DNA of 64,000 bases from Verrucomicrobiota bacterium (GCA_023399155.1 JAEWQP010000022.1:310001-374000), one strand, 5' to 3'; shown: positions 17,493-25,695, counted from the first letter of the stretch. A program made the numbers and translations. Notes: generated by a model not told the origin, from the letters alone.

Positions 17493-19319
17493 GTGAGCGC
17501 GCCGCGTCCACCGCTTTCGCTCCGCCGCAGGATCGCCTACGCGGGGATCCTTGCCCTCCTCGCGACGACGCTCCTCCTGCTCCTGGCCGAGGGCGCGCTG
17601 CGCATCGTCGGCTACGGGTATCCGGCCGGTTTCGCGCGCCGCGTCAGGCTCGCGGACGGCACGCTGGTCCATCGCGAGAACCGCTGGTGCACGGCGGCCT
17701 ATTTCTCGCCCGAGCTCGTGCGCCGCCCGCAGGCCATGCGCATCCCGGTCCGCAGGGCGCCGCGCACGTTCCGGGTGTTCATCCTCGGCAGCTCCGCCGC
17801 GATGGGCGACCCCGAGGCGTCGTTCTCGCTGGCGCGCGTGCTGGAGAAGATCCTCGTTGCCGCGTATCCGGATATCCGATTCGAGATTGTCAATGCGGGG
17901 ATCACGGCGGTGAACTCCCATGTCGTGCGCGCGGTGGCCGAGGATTGCGCGAAGCTCGAGCCCGACCTGTTTCTCGTCTTTGAGGGCAACAACGAGGTGA
18001 TCGGCCCGTTCGGTCCGGCGGGCGTGTTCACGCCTTTTCTGCGCAGCGAGCCGGCCGTGCGCCTGGCGGGCTTTCTCAAGCGCACGCGGACAGGGCAACT
18101 CGTCGCCGCAGCCGGCCGGGCTTTCCGAAGCGGTGGGGGACGGCCCGGCAGCGAAGGGGATTGGGGCGGGATGGAGATGTTCCTGCAGCAGCGCATCGCC
18201 GAAGACGATGCCCGGCTGGAAACGGTTCGCACGCTGTTTCGCGCGAACCTGCTGGCGATCGCCTCGGCCGGCCGCGAGGCCGGCGCGCCGACGATCTTCT
18301 GCACGGTTCCCGTCAATGTCCGCACCTTCGCGCCATTTGCCTCGCTGCACCGGACGGACCTCGCCGCGTCCGACGCGGAGCGATTTGCGCAGGCGTTTGC
18401 CGCCGCCGAGGCGGCGGTCCTCACCGGTGACCTCACGGCCGCCGAGGCCGCCTTTCGTGCGGCCCGGTCGATCGACGACGGCCACGCGGAGGTGCACTAC
18501 CGGCTCGGACAACTTGCGCTCATCGCCGGGCGTTCCGGGGAGGCGCGAACGCTGCTCCACCGGGCACTCGATCTCGACGGGCTCCGCTTCAGGACCGACA
18601 CCGCGCTCAATGCCGTCATCCGCGGCCTGCCGGCGGATGCCTCGGTGCGCATCGTCGACGCCGCGGAGTCGATGGCAAAGGCCAGCCCGCAGGGGCTGTG
18701 CGGGGACGAGTTCTTCTACGAGCATGTGCACCTGACATTGCGCGGCACCTACGAACTCGCGCGCGTCGTGCTCCCGGCGGTGATCGAGGAGATCGAGAAG
18801 CGCGGCCTGACGCGCCGCGGTGCTGCGCCGGAAGTCCTGTCCTACGACGACGTCCGCCTGCGTCTCGGGTTCACCGCCTATGAACAGGGCATGATCGCGG
18901 CCGAGATGCTGTCACGCCTGACCCGCGCCCCGTTCCTCGGGCAGAGCGATCATCGCTCAAGGCTCGAGATCTGGCAGCGGCGGGCGGCGGCCGCGCAGGC
19001 GCTGCTCGGGCGTCCCGACGCGCTTGCGGCGCTCCGTGGCGCGATGGGCCTGGCTCTCGCCGCGTCGCCGGACGACTGGATTCTCAGGCGCAATGCCGGC
19101 ATGATGCTCGTCGCGCGCGGTGCCGCAGTCGACGCCGTGCCGCTGCTCGAACGGGCCCTGGCCTGGATCGACGACGACGCGGATGCGATCGCGGCCCTCA
19201 TGCTCGCCCATCGCGCGGCCGGTGATCCGGAGCAGGCGGAAGTGCTGCAGCACCGGCTGGAACTGCTCGAACCCCGCCACCCCCTGCTGCGTGCCGCCGG
19301 GGCACCGGCGGCTCAGTGA
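17493..19319 (+). CDS. SGNH/GDSL-type hydrolase with an inserted TPR segment
   Basis: I take the GTG at 17493 (608 residues). An in-frame GTG at 17448 would add 15. A membrane anchor lies at about 11-33. The SGNH block I is FILGSSAAMGDP (Ser100), followed by NAGITAVNSH and FEGNNEVIGP (oxyanion Asn block). The distal acidic-His block is FYEHVHLT (His413). Between blocks III and V lies a TPR-like stretch (roughly 310-370), and more TPR-like helices follow the hydrolase domain. SGNH enzymes at this position (compare sxtL, a GDSL lipase) are probably esterases or acyltransferases acting on the carbamoylated product. The gene converges with the next one, and their stop codons overlap by 7 bases. 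Confidence 0.8.
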   Translation: MSAPRPPLSLRRRIAYAGILALLATTLLLLLAEGALRIVGYGYPAGFARRVRLADGTLVHRENRWCTAAYFSPELVRRPQAMRIPVRRAPRTFRVFILGSSAAMGDPEASFSLARVLEKILVAAYPDIRFEIVNAGITAVNSHVVRAVAEDCAKLEPDLFLVFEGNNEVIGPFGPAGVFTPFLRSEPAVRLAGFLKRTRTGQLVAAAGRAFRSGGGRPGSEGDWGGMEMFLQQRIAEDDARLETVRTLFRANLLAIASAGREAGAPTIFCTVPVNVRTFAPFASLHRTDLAASDAERFAQAFAAAEAAVLTGDLTAAEAAFRAARSIDDGHAEVHYRLGQLALIAGRSGEARTLLHRALDLDGLRFRTDTALNAVIRGLPADASVRIVDAAESMAKASPQGLCGDEFFYEHVHLTLRGTYELARVVLPAVIEEIEKRGLTRRGAAPEVLSYDDVRLRLGFTAYEQGMIAAEMLSRLTRAPFLGQSDHRSRLEIWQRRAAAAQALLGRPDALAALRGAMGLALAASPDDWILRRNAGMMLVARGAAVDAVPLLERALAWIDDDADAIAALMLAHRAAGDPEQAEVLQHRLELLEPRHPLLRAAGAPAAQ

Positions 19320-20290
19320 AGATCGCCGGGATCCTTGAAGCCGCTGGCCACCCAGCGCTGCGCCACCTCGGGCGACATCCCGTGCGTGACGTGCAGGCCG
19401 ATGTAGTGGGAGAGAAAATCCTCGAATGACACCCAGCTGGCATCGTTCACCCGGATGCGCTTGGACCAGGAGCAGATTGTCACGAACTGTGCCGGACTGT
19501 TCGGCGAGGTCTGGGTCGACTGCATGAACGACCGCAGCAGGCGCCCGAGCTCGCCGGGAAACGGCGGGTGTTCGGCATCCTGATACACGACGATCGAGCC
19601 GATCGAGCGGCCATCGTCGCCCACGAGTCCATGTTGTGAATACACCACGTCGAGGCGGCGCCCCGTGATCTCGAGCACGGCGCCGCGATTCTCGGCCGGG
19701 GCCTCGACCGCGTCCTCGACCGTGGCCGCGGGAGACTGGACGAACACATCGTCGAGCCGAACGGGACGCTCCCCGTCGAGGCTGCGGCCGATGTGCAGGC
19801 GTGCCGTGGCGTTGGCGAACACGATCGAGCCGCCCTCATCGGTCATGATCACCCCGAGCGGCAGGCGCATCAGGCCGGAGCGGAACAGCTCCTCGCGTTG
19901 ACGGCGGGCGCGGTCCTTCTCGCGCTTGCCCAGCGCCATCTCGATCGCCGCGATCACAGCGCGATCCTGGAAGGGCTTCACCACGAAACCGAAGGCATCG
20001 GTCTCACGGGCGCGCGTGAGGGTCTGGTCGTTGGAAAAGGCGGTGAGGTAAACCACGGGCGTGCCATGGCGGGCGCGGATCTCGCGCGCGGCGGAGATGC
20101 CGTCCATCTCGCCGGCGAGGTGGATGTCCATCAACACCACGTCGGGATCGACCTCCGCGACCTTATCGATGGCCTTCTCGCCCGTGGCGACCAAGCCGGC
20201 CACGTCGTAGCCCTGCTGCATCAGCGTATCGCGCAGGTCTTCCGCCACCAGGCGTTCGTCTTCGACGATCAGGACTCGGTTGTGGCCCAT
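19313..20290 (-). CDS. Receiver-PAS response regulator without a DNA-binding domain
   Basis: The product has 325 residues from the ATG at 20290. A TTG at 20326 would add 12 non-conserved residues. The CheY-like receiver spans 1-120 with Asp11, Asp55 and the VVKPF lysine loop. A PAS domain (about 140-245) follows, then a C-terminal helical segment of about 80 residues (FVTICSWSKRIRV, FEDFLSHYIGLHVTHGMSP) that I do not recognise. No kinase, HTH or GGDEF domain is present, so the output is probably protein-protein contact. An eight-base-arm palindrome lies in the leader, 27 bases before the ATG. Confidence 0.82.
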   Translation of the reverse strand: MGHNRVLIVEDERLVAEDLRDTLMQQGYDVAGLVATGEKAIDKVAEVDPDVVLMDIHLAGEMDGISAAREIRARHGTPVVYLTAFSNDQTLTRARETDAFGFVVKPFQDRAVIAAIEMALGKREKDRARRQREELFRSGLMRLPLGVIMTDEGGSIVFANATARLHIGRSLDGERPVRLDDVFVQSPAATVEDAVEAPAENRGAVLEITGRRLDVVYSQHGLVGDDGRSIGSIVVYQDAEHPPFPGELGRLLRSFMQSTQTSPNSPAQFVTICSWSKRIRVNDASWVSFEDFLSHYIGLHVTHGMSPEVAQRWVASGFKDPGDLH

Positions 20291-20317
20291 GGGTGTCGGG
20301 GCCTGAGCAAATCGAGC

Positions 20318-20336
20318 CCCTTGCAAGCTGCAAGGG
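20318..20336. promoter_or_regulatory. Perfect palindrome before the receiver-PAS gene
   Basis: The arms CCCTTGCA and TGCAAGGG are perfect reverse complements around AGC. The element lies 27 bases upstream of the start codon, the usual place for a repressor operator. The binding protein is unknown. Confidence 0.45.
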
Positions 20337-20403
20337 TCGCTTAAGTGAGACCCCTTAGGTTTAAAGGAATTTTACAGGCGGATCGTTCGACGTTACCGGC
20401 CTT

Positions 20404-20742
20404 TCAGGCGCCGTCCCGGGCCTCGGTGGCAGCCAGGAAATCCGCTGCCGCGTCCAGTTGTCGCGCGCAGTGTTGGTAGTCGCCCGACCAGCTGTTTGGC
20501 ACGCAGACCCGGCGGATCACAGGTCGGCACCGAAGCGCTGCCGGCTCCGTCTGGCCCTCCGCACGCGCCTCCGACTCGGGCGGCCGATCGAATTCGACCA
20601 GAAATCCCGGCGATCCCGTGTACACGACATACGTGCGCTTGCGTCCTTCCGGTCCCTCGCGCTCCACCCGACAGAACGGCGGTGACACCCCTCGGCGCGA
20701 CGGCGGTGTGGCTTCGGGCGGGACGCGGTTTTCGTGCGGCAT
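20404..20742 (-). CDS. Small conserved-looking protein of unknown function (112 aa)
   Basis: The 112-residue reading from the ATG at 20742 has a Pro/Arg-rich N-terminus, then a compact part (RTYVVYTGSPGFLVEFDRP) and a C-terminal section with VCVPNSWSGDYQHCARQLDAAADFL. It is cytoplasmic, with no signal or membrane segment. I do not recognise a family. The well-formed C-terminus and lack of a better frame argue that it is real. It is divergent from the coiled-coil membrane protein at 20889. Confidence 0.55.
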   Translation of the reverse strand: MPHENRVPPEATPPSRRGVSPPFCRVEREGPEGRKRTYVVYTGSPGFLVEFDRPPESEARAEGQTEPAALRCRPVIRRVCVPNSWSGDYQHCARQLDAAADFLAATEARDGA

Positions 20743-20888
20743 GGGAGGACGTGGGGTGAAGCGTGCGCGAGGAGCATAGGGCCATGTGTGACTGACACAA
20801 GCGTGCGACGCATTGCCCCGGCGTGCGCCTCTTCGCTCTTGTGATGACGCGGCGGTTGTCATTATTCGAAGGGCACGACGTTGCCCTC

Positions 20889-22247
20889 ATGTCTACCCGC
20901 CCTGCGTCTCCCCCGCCGATCGCCCGCTGGCCGTTCTACCTAGGCGCCGGCCTTCTGATCGCGGTCGCCTTTTTCCTCCTGATCACCGGCGGGAGACCGC
21001 CGGCTGCACTCCCGTTGATCATATCGATGGTGTGCTTCGGGGGATCGATCGTGCTGTGCGTGATCCCGGAGGCGCTCGCGAACGAGCGGCGACTCCGGCT
21101 CGCCGAAGCCGCCGTGCGCGACGGGGCTGAAGCGCAACTGCGGCGACTCGCCCAGACGGCCGACCAGTTGACCCATGTCGTCTCACGCGGGCAGTCAACC
21201 GAGGAGCAGGCGGGGCGCGCACTCGGAACGCTCGAGGAAGTTGCCGAACGCATGGTTGCGCAGGCCGAGGAACTTGCCGCTGCGCTGACGCGTTCCGGGG
21301 AGCGGGAGGAATCCAGCCGGGCCGGAGAGATCGAGCGGCTGATAGAAGAGCGCGATCAGAAACTTGTAGCGCTGGAAATCCGCCTCAACGCCACGGCCTC
21401 GGCCCTGAACGAGACCCAGGCCGCCATCAGGAAAGCTTCATCGACCACCGGCCGCGCGGTGGAATCGCTTGCCGTTCGTCTCGAGGAGATCGCCGACGAA
21501 GTCCGCGCGGCCCTCGCCGGGCGTCCGGCCGCGACCGCGCACGAACCGTCTCCACCCAAGTCGCGCAATGAGCCCGTGGATACGCCGGAGGCCGCCGTGC
21601 CTGAGCGGGGATCCGCATCGGCGGTTCCAGCCGGGACTCTGCCGGCCGCTCCGGCCACGGAGCTTCCGCCGCCGGTGCCGGAGCCGAGCGTTTCGGAAGC
21701 CGCGAGCCCGGCGGCGGAATCTGCCACCGAGTCGAACCCTCCGGCCGATGAACGGCCGGCCGACGCCGAGGAGCCGAGGCAGCCCGCGATCCGGCCGCGC
21801 AAGCCGCGTGCGCCGCGCGCCGCCGAGGCGGCGGCTGACCCGCCGACCCAGCCTGCGAAGCCGGAAGCAGCCGCCGAATCCGCGCCAGATGAGGAGGCGC
21901 TGCCAGCCCAGCCCACCGCTCCCCTTGAACTTGCGCTCGAAGGCATGCCCGAGCCGCGGCCGCCCATGCGGCTCAATCGCCGCGAGCCGCCCGGCTCGAC
22001 CTCGCTTGTGGCCACGGCCTATATCGGCATCGGCAACAAACTCTACCTCCGCGGGGATGGCCCCGGGCTGAGCTGGGAACAGGGCGTTCCCATGCAGTTC
22101 CTCGCCATCGGGAAATGGGGGTGGACGACCACGGAGGCGGCGGTGCCGGTCACCTGTCGCGTGTACCGTAACGATGATACACCGATGCTCGAGGAAAACA
22201 TCGTCATCGATCCCGGAACGAAGGCGGAGATCACCCCGAAATTCTAG
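20889..22247 (+). CDS. Membrane protein with coiled coil, Pro/Ala-rich linker and small C-terminal domain
   Basis: The product has 452 residues from the ATG at 20889. GTG 20823 or ATG 20844 would extend it with poor sequence. Two membrane segments lie at about 15-37 and 40-62. A long charged coiled coil follows (about 70-215: ERRLRLAEAAVRDGAEAQ, ERLIEERDQK), then a Pro/Ala/Glu-rich linker (220-375). The C-terminal domain of about 80 residues (TAYIGIGNKLYLRGDGPGLS to KAEITPKF) looks folded and may be a carbohydrate- or peptide-binding beta domain. I know no family name for it. The linker would let the terminal domain reach through a layer such as the cell wall, by inference. Confidence 0.75.
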   Translation: MSTRPASPPPIARWPFYLGAGLLIAVAFFLLITGGRPPAALPLIISMVCFGGSIVLCVIPEALANERRLRLAEAAVRDGAEAQLRRLAQTADQLTHVVSRGQSTEEQAGRALGTLEEVAERMVAQAEELAAALTRSGEREESSRAGEIERLIEERDQKLVALEIRLNATASALNETQAAIRKASSTTGRAVESLAVRLEEIADEVRAALAGRPAATAHEPSPPKSRNEPVDTPEAAVPERGSASAVPAGTLPAAPATELPPPVPEPSVSEAASPAAESATESNPPADERPADAEEPRQPAIRPRKPRAPRAAEAAADPPTQPAKPEAAAESAPDEEALPAQPTAPLELALEGMPEPRPPMRLNRREPPGSTSLVATAYIGIGNKLYLRGDGPGLSWEQGVPMQFLAIGKWGWTTTEAAVPVTCRVYRNDDTPMLEENIVIDPGTKAEITPKF

Positions 22248-22295
22248 GGCGTGTTTTCCAACCCGGGTTTGGTTCAACACGATCGCCCGGCCTCT
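22245..22295 (+). repeat. Dispersed intergenic repeat, copy A
   Basis: It begins exactly at the stop codon of the preceding gene and reads TAGGGCG-TGTTTTCCA, then TGGTTCAA, ACGATCG and GCCTCT blocks. A copy about 80% identical by eye lies at 54000-54051, also starting at a stop codon. Similarity seems to continue to a GCGCTCCCGCC block about 25-60 bases further on. Confidence 0.6.
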
Positions 22296-22586
22296 GAAAT
22301 GGAGGGCTGCGCTCCCGCCCGGCCGCGATCGTCTCGAGGCAAGCCCCTACCGTCGCGCATGCGCGGCGGAGCGGGAGGGTCTATCCGAGGCTTTGAAGAC
22401 ACGCCGTGGAATCTCTCCTGTGCGCTGGATGCGCAGCTCCGCGGTCGGGCGCGGTTGCCGGGCACCCCGGGGACACGTTTCGACTTGGGCGGCGCTCGCG
22501 GGTGTGCAGTACCGGAGGCACGAAACGTGAAAGCCAAGGGCAGACTCCGGTGCCGCCGGCGTACGCCGAGCTGACGGCGAGCTTCC
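22248..22586. other. Gene-free interval of 339 bases
   Basis: It holds the dispersed repeat copy A at its left end. The rest shows no open frame with protein-like composition, no T-rich terminator and no RNA motif I can name. The Smr gene begins at its right edge. Confidence 0.5.
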
Positions 22587-22904
22587 ATGGACACGGCAAA
22601 CCCCCACGAGTATCCGCCGGAGCATGACGATGCCGGGCACGTGCGGATCCCGATCAACGGCGTGCTCGACCTGCACACGTTCCGGCCGTCCGAGGTGGGG
22701 CGGCTGGTCCCCGCCTACCTTCACGAATGCCGCGCCGCAGGCATTTTCCAGGTTCGGATCATCCACGGCAAGGGGACGGGCACGCTGCGTGAGACCGTCC
22801 ATGCCCTCCTGCGGCGCGAGGCGTGCGTGAGCCACTTCGCGCTCGCGGATGAGTCGGGTGGTGGCTGGGGCGCCACAGTCGTGGTACTGCGGCCGGTGAG
22901 ATGA
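22587..22904 (+). CDS. Smr-domain protein
   Basis: This 105-residue protein is essentially a single Smr domain. DLHTFRP is the conserved DLHG-like motif, HGKGTGTLR is the HGxGxG motif, and the C-terminus ends in a beta-strand (GATVVVLRP). Stand-alone Smr proteins bind or nick nucleic acid. Bacterial MutS2-type and SmrB proteins act on branched DNA or collided ribosomes. The first motif has DLHT in place of DLHG, which may matter for nuclease activity. The ATG lies at 22587. Confidence 0.88.
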   Translation: MDTANPHEYPPEHDDAGHVRIPINGVLDLHTFRPSEVGRLVPAYLHECRAAGIFQVRIIHGKGTGTLRETVHALLRREACVSHFALADESGGGWGATVVVLRPVR

Positions 22905-22990
22905 GGGCGGCGCGCGCCTTTCGCCCCGCACACACAGCCGCCTCCACCCGTCGTGCGATTGCTCCGCGGCCGGAGCTGGATCGCGTTTCG

Positions 22991-23578
22991 TCAGAAACCC
23001 CGGTCGCGGAGTTCGTCGAGTTCCTTCTGAACGATGGTGCGGTAACAGTCCGGGCAGATGGAATGCGAGAGATCCTTGCCCGTCTGCTGCGAGAGATACT
23101 GGTCGACCGCCTGCCAGAGATTGGCGTCGTTGCGCACCTTCTTGCAGTAGGAGCAGATCGGAATGAGGCTCTCGAGTTGTCTCACCTGGCCGGCATACGT
23201 GAGGATGCGTGAGGCGACATGCAGGCGCATCCACATCTCATCCGGGTTGACCGGTTTGCTGAGGAAGTCGTCCACGCCCGCCGCCACGGCCGTGTGGATG
23301 TTGGAATGGCTGCGCGAAGCCGAGGTGAGCAGGATGAAGTAGATGTAGGTTTCGCGCCGCATCGCTCGCACGCGGCGGCAGAGATCGAGGCCGTCGGTAT
23401 CGGGCATGATCCAGTCGCTGACGATGACCTGGACGGGCTCGCGCGAGATGTGCTCCCAGGCGGCCGCGCCGCTTTCGAAGGCGGCCACCTGATGGCCTTC
23501 ATCCCGGAGGAACTTCTCGATCAGGCGCCGCGTCACGAGGTCGTCTTCGGCGATCACGACATGTAGGGGCAGTGACAT
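22991..23578 (-). CDS. Receiver protein with a four-cysteine C-terminal motif
   Basis: The product has 195 residues from the ATG at 23578. The receiver domain (5-125) has Asp12/Asp13, phospho-acceptor Asp55 and SKPV. The C-terminal tail carries two CxxC pairs, Cys142/Cys145 (PICSYCKKVRND) and Cys175/Cys178 (ICPDCY), likely to bind one zinc ion. This LESLIPICSYCKK-type tail is familiar from sensor and regulator proteins of Opitutus-like bacteria and delta-proteobacteria, but its output is not known. There is no HTH. The gene is divergent from the peroxiredoxin gene with 102 bases between the starts. Confidence 0.85.
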   Translation of the reverse strand: MSLPLHVVIAEDDLVTRRLIEKFLRDEGHQVAAFESGAAAWEHISREPVQVIVSDWIMPDTDGLDLCRRVRAMRRETYIYFILLTSASRSHSNIHTAVAAGVDDFLSKPVNPDEMWMRLHVASRILTYAGQVRQLESLIPICSYCKKVRNDANLWQAVDQYLSQQTGKDLSHSICPDCYRTIVQKELDELRDRGF

Positions 23579-23680
23579 GGGAAGCCCATATGTGGCAGTC
23601 GACCTCGCCGGAAGCAACCCTTGCGAAGGGCCCGCGCCGCTTGCGCATCGAGCTGCTTCACATACCGTCGCGCTCGACCT

Positions 23681-24202
23681 ATGAAACACATGCGCCTCCT
23701 CGCCGCCCTCCTCGGATTGTTCTCCGCCGCCTCCCTGCGTGCCGACCCGCTCGAGGTCGGGGCACGCGCTCCCGACGTCACGGCCGTTGACCAGCACGGC
23801 AAGTCCGTCGCGCTCGGAGACCTCTACCCGAAGGGGCTGGTGCTCGTATTTTTCTATCCCAAGGCGGACACCTCCGGCTGCACCAAGCAGGCGTGCAGCC
23901 TGCGCGATTCCTACGAGGCCCTCACGGACCGCGGCGTCACCGTGGTCGGGGTCAGCACGGACGGCGTGCGTGCCCAGAAGGCGTTCGCGGACAAACATCA
24001 CCTGCCGTACACGCTCCTCGCCGACGACGACAAGAAGGTGATCCGCGCCTTCGGCGTGCCCGCGACGCTTGGCTTTGCCTCGCGGCAGGCCTACCTGGTC
24101 AAGGACGGCGTGGTCGTCTGGCGCGATCTCGACGCGTCGACTGAGCAGCAGGCGGCGGATGTGCTCGCGGCGCTCGACGCCATGGGCAAGTCGGCGGGGT
24201 AA
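23681..24202 (+). CDS. Exported peroxiredoxin of the BCP/PrxQ type
   Basis: The 173-residue protein has a signal peptide (about 1-21, cleaved near LRA|D), so it acts in the periplasm. It then shows an AhpC/TSA thioredoxin fold. The peroxidatic Cys67 lies in TSGCTKQAC and the resolving Cys72 five residues later, the atypical two-cysteine pattern of BCP. It reduces hydrogen peroxide and organic peroxides with thiol donors. The start ATG at 23681 puts the signal peptide directly at the N-terminus. Longer in-frame starts would spoil it. A large hairpin follows the gene. Confidence 0.9.
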   Translation: MKHMRLLAALLGLFSAASLRADPLEVGARAPDVTAVDQHGKSVALGDLYPKGLVLVFFYPKADTSGCTKQACSLRDSYEALTDRGVTVVGVSTDGVRAQKAFADKHHLPYTLLADDDKKVIRAFGVPATLGFASRQAYLVKDGVVVWRDLDASTEQQAADVLAALDAMGKSAG

Positions 24203-24209
24203 ACAGCGG

Positions 24210-24284
24210 GTAGGGCGAGGCCTCCGGCCGAGCCGCGCCACCATGGTGCATGCGGTGGCGGCTCGGCCGGAGGCGCCGCCCTAC
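24210..24284. repeat. Long imperfect hairpin between convergent genes
   Basis: Left arm 24210-24236 and right arm 24258-24284 pair at 25 of 27 positions. Each arm holds GTAGGGCG and CTCCGGCCGAGCCGC-type blocks, and GCCACC/GGTG pairing extends the stem inward. It begins 8 bases after the peroxiredoxin stop. Its right arm contains the stop codon of the diacylglycerol kinase gene. It resembles the 'gtagggcgagg..ccggccgagc' family of mobile palindromes seen between genes in Opitutaceae, and may work as a bidirectional terminator. Confidence 0.75.
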
Positions 24285-24631
24285 CGGAACACATAGGGCG
24301 CGAACACCAGCAGGCCGATCACGGCCGCTCCGCAGGCCGCGCACAGGACCGCCGCCGCCGCCAGGTCCTTCGCGTGGCCGATGCGCGTGCGCTGTTCGAG
24401 CGAGACCTCGTCGGCGAGGAATTCGAGCGCAGTGTTGAATGCCTCGGCTGTCCATACCGCGGCGACGGCCGCGACGAGCCAGAGCCAGTCGGAGGCGGTG
24501 ACGCCCAGCAGCACGCCCGCGCCCGCCACCACGCCTGTCGCCAGAAGGTGGATGCGCCCGTTTGGCTGCGTGGCGGCCAGCACGCGCAGGCCGCGCCATG
24601 CATCCAGAAAACAGCCGGGGCGCCAGCGCAC
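24281..24631 (-). CDS. dgkA: Diacylglycerol/undecaprenol kinase (DgkA family)
   Basis: The product has 116 residues. I choose the GTG at 24631, five bases after the stop of the oxidoreductase gene, because no ATG is available in frame and the N-terminus then reads RWRPGCFLDAWRGL as in DgkA proteins. Three hydrophobic helices are visible. TAEAFNTALEFLADEVS carries the conserved E..NTA.E...D catalytic and metal-binding motif. DgkA-type enzymes phosphorylate diacylglycerol or undecaprenol in the inner membrane with ATP and recycle lipid carriers. The last codon lies within the intergenic palindrome, so the C-terminus has been partly shaped by the repeat. Confidence 0.85.
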   Translation of the reverse strand: MRWRPGCFLDAWRGLRVLAATQPNGRIHLLATGVVAGAGVLLGVTASDWLWLVAAVAAVWTAEAFNTALEFLADEVSLEQRTRIGHAKDLAAAAVLCAACGAAVIGLLVFAPYVFR

Positions 24632-24636
24632 GGGGA

Positions 24637-25695
24637 TCAGCGCATCCGGATCTCGCGGCCTGTGCGAGCCGAGGTGTAGATCGCGTCGAGCACCTGCTGC
24701 ACCACGAGCGACTGCGCGGGCTTTACGAAGGGCTTCGCGCGTCCGAGCACCACGTCGACGAAATGGGCCATGCGGTTGTCGCTCGCGAGCGCGGTCGAGG
24801 GCCTGAGGTCGATCGTCTCGTAGCCGTCGGGCCCGGCGCGGAAGAGACGTGCGGGATTGGTCGTGGCCCCGCCTTCGGAGCCGTAGAGCTGCACGCCGTT
24901 GATGTCGTTCTGCTCCATCGCCGTGGCCCAGGAAACCTCGAGCTGGACCGTGCGACCGCTCTTCATGCGCACAAACGCAACGCAGAAGTCCTCCACGTCG
25001 AACGGCCGGTCTGGATCGATCTCGGATCGACCCCACGAGCCGTCACCCATGCCGCGCGGTCCGAACATCGCGGCCGTGCGTCCGCTCACCGTCGCGGGCT
25101 CGAAGTCGTCCATCAGGTGCAGGGCGAGGTCGAGCACGTGCACGCCGATGTCGTAGGTGCAGCCGCCGCCCGCGAATTCCTTCTGCGTGAACCAGCTGCC
25201 GATCCGCGGGATGCCGGCGCGGCGGAGCCAGACGGCGCGGGCGTGGTAGACGTCGCCAAGCCTGCCTGACTGAACGGCCTCCTTCACGGCCTGCGCACCG
25301 CCGGCGAACCGCTGGTTCTGGCCGACCATGAACTGGCGACGCGCCTTCTTCGCCGCGGCGAGGATGCGCGCGGCGTCGGCCGCGTTTGTCGTCATCGGCT
25401 TGTCCAGCATCACGTGCTTGCCGGCGCGCAGCGCCTCGATGCTGACCTGCGCGTGCAGCCACGTCGGCAGGGCGATGCTGACGATGTCGATGTCGGGTCG
25501 TCCGAGCAGTTCGCGATAATCGGCGACGAGCGACGGGATGTTATAGCGCTCGGCGGCTTCGCGGCCGCGCTCGGCGCCGGTCTCGGCGATCGCCACCACG
25601 CGGGCGTCGGGGTGGGCGCGGAAGCCCTCGATGTGGTGCAGCCCGATCGCGCCCGCGCCGATCACGGCCACGTTGACTGGAGATTTCTTCGCCAT
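24637..25695 (-). CDS. Gfo/Idh/MocA-family NAD(P)-dependent oxidoreductase
   Basis: The protein has 352 residues. The N-terminal Rossmann fold has VIGAGAIGLHH (about 10-20) and DKPMTTN near residue 97, the usual place of the EKP lysine motif (Asp replaces Glu). The C-terminal alpha/beta domain binds substrate (CTYDIGVHVLDLALHL, with the His typical of the active site). Members oxidise or epimerise sugars, inositols and their derivatives. No sugar-specific neighbour narrows the substrate. It is followed within five bases by dgkA. Confidence 0.9.
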   Translation of the reverse strand: MAKKSPVNVAVIGAGAIGLHHIEGFRAHPDARVVAIAETGAERGREAAERYNIPSLVADYRELLGRPDIDIVSIALPTWLHAQVSIEALRAGKHVMLDKPMTTNAADAARILAAAKKARRQFMVGQNQRFAGGAQAVKEAVQSGRLGDVYHARAVWLRRAGIPRIGSWFTQKEFAGGGCTYDIGVHVLDLALHLMDDFEPATVSGRTAAMFGPRGMGDGSWGRSEIDPDRPFDVEDFCVAFVRMKSGRTVQLEVSWATAMEQNDINGVQLYGSEGGATTNPARLFRAGPDGYETIDLRPSTALASDNRMAHFVDVVLGRAKPFVKPAQSLVVQQVLDAIYTSARTGREIRMR

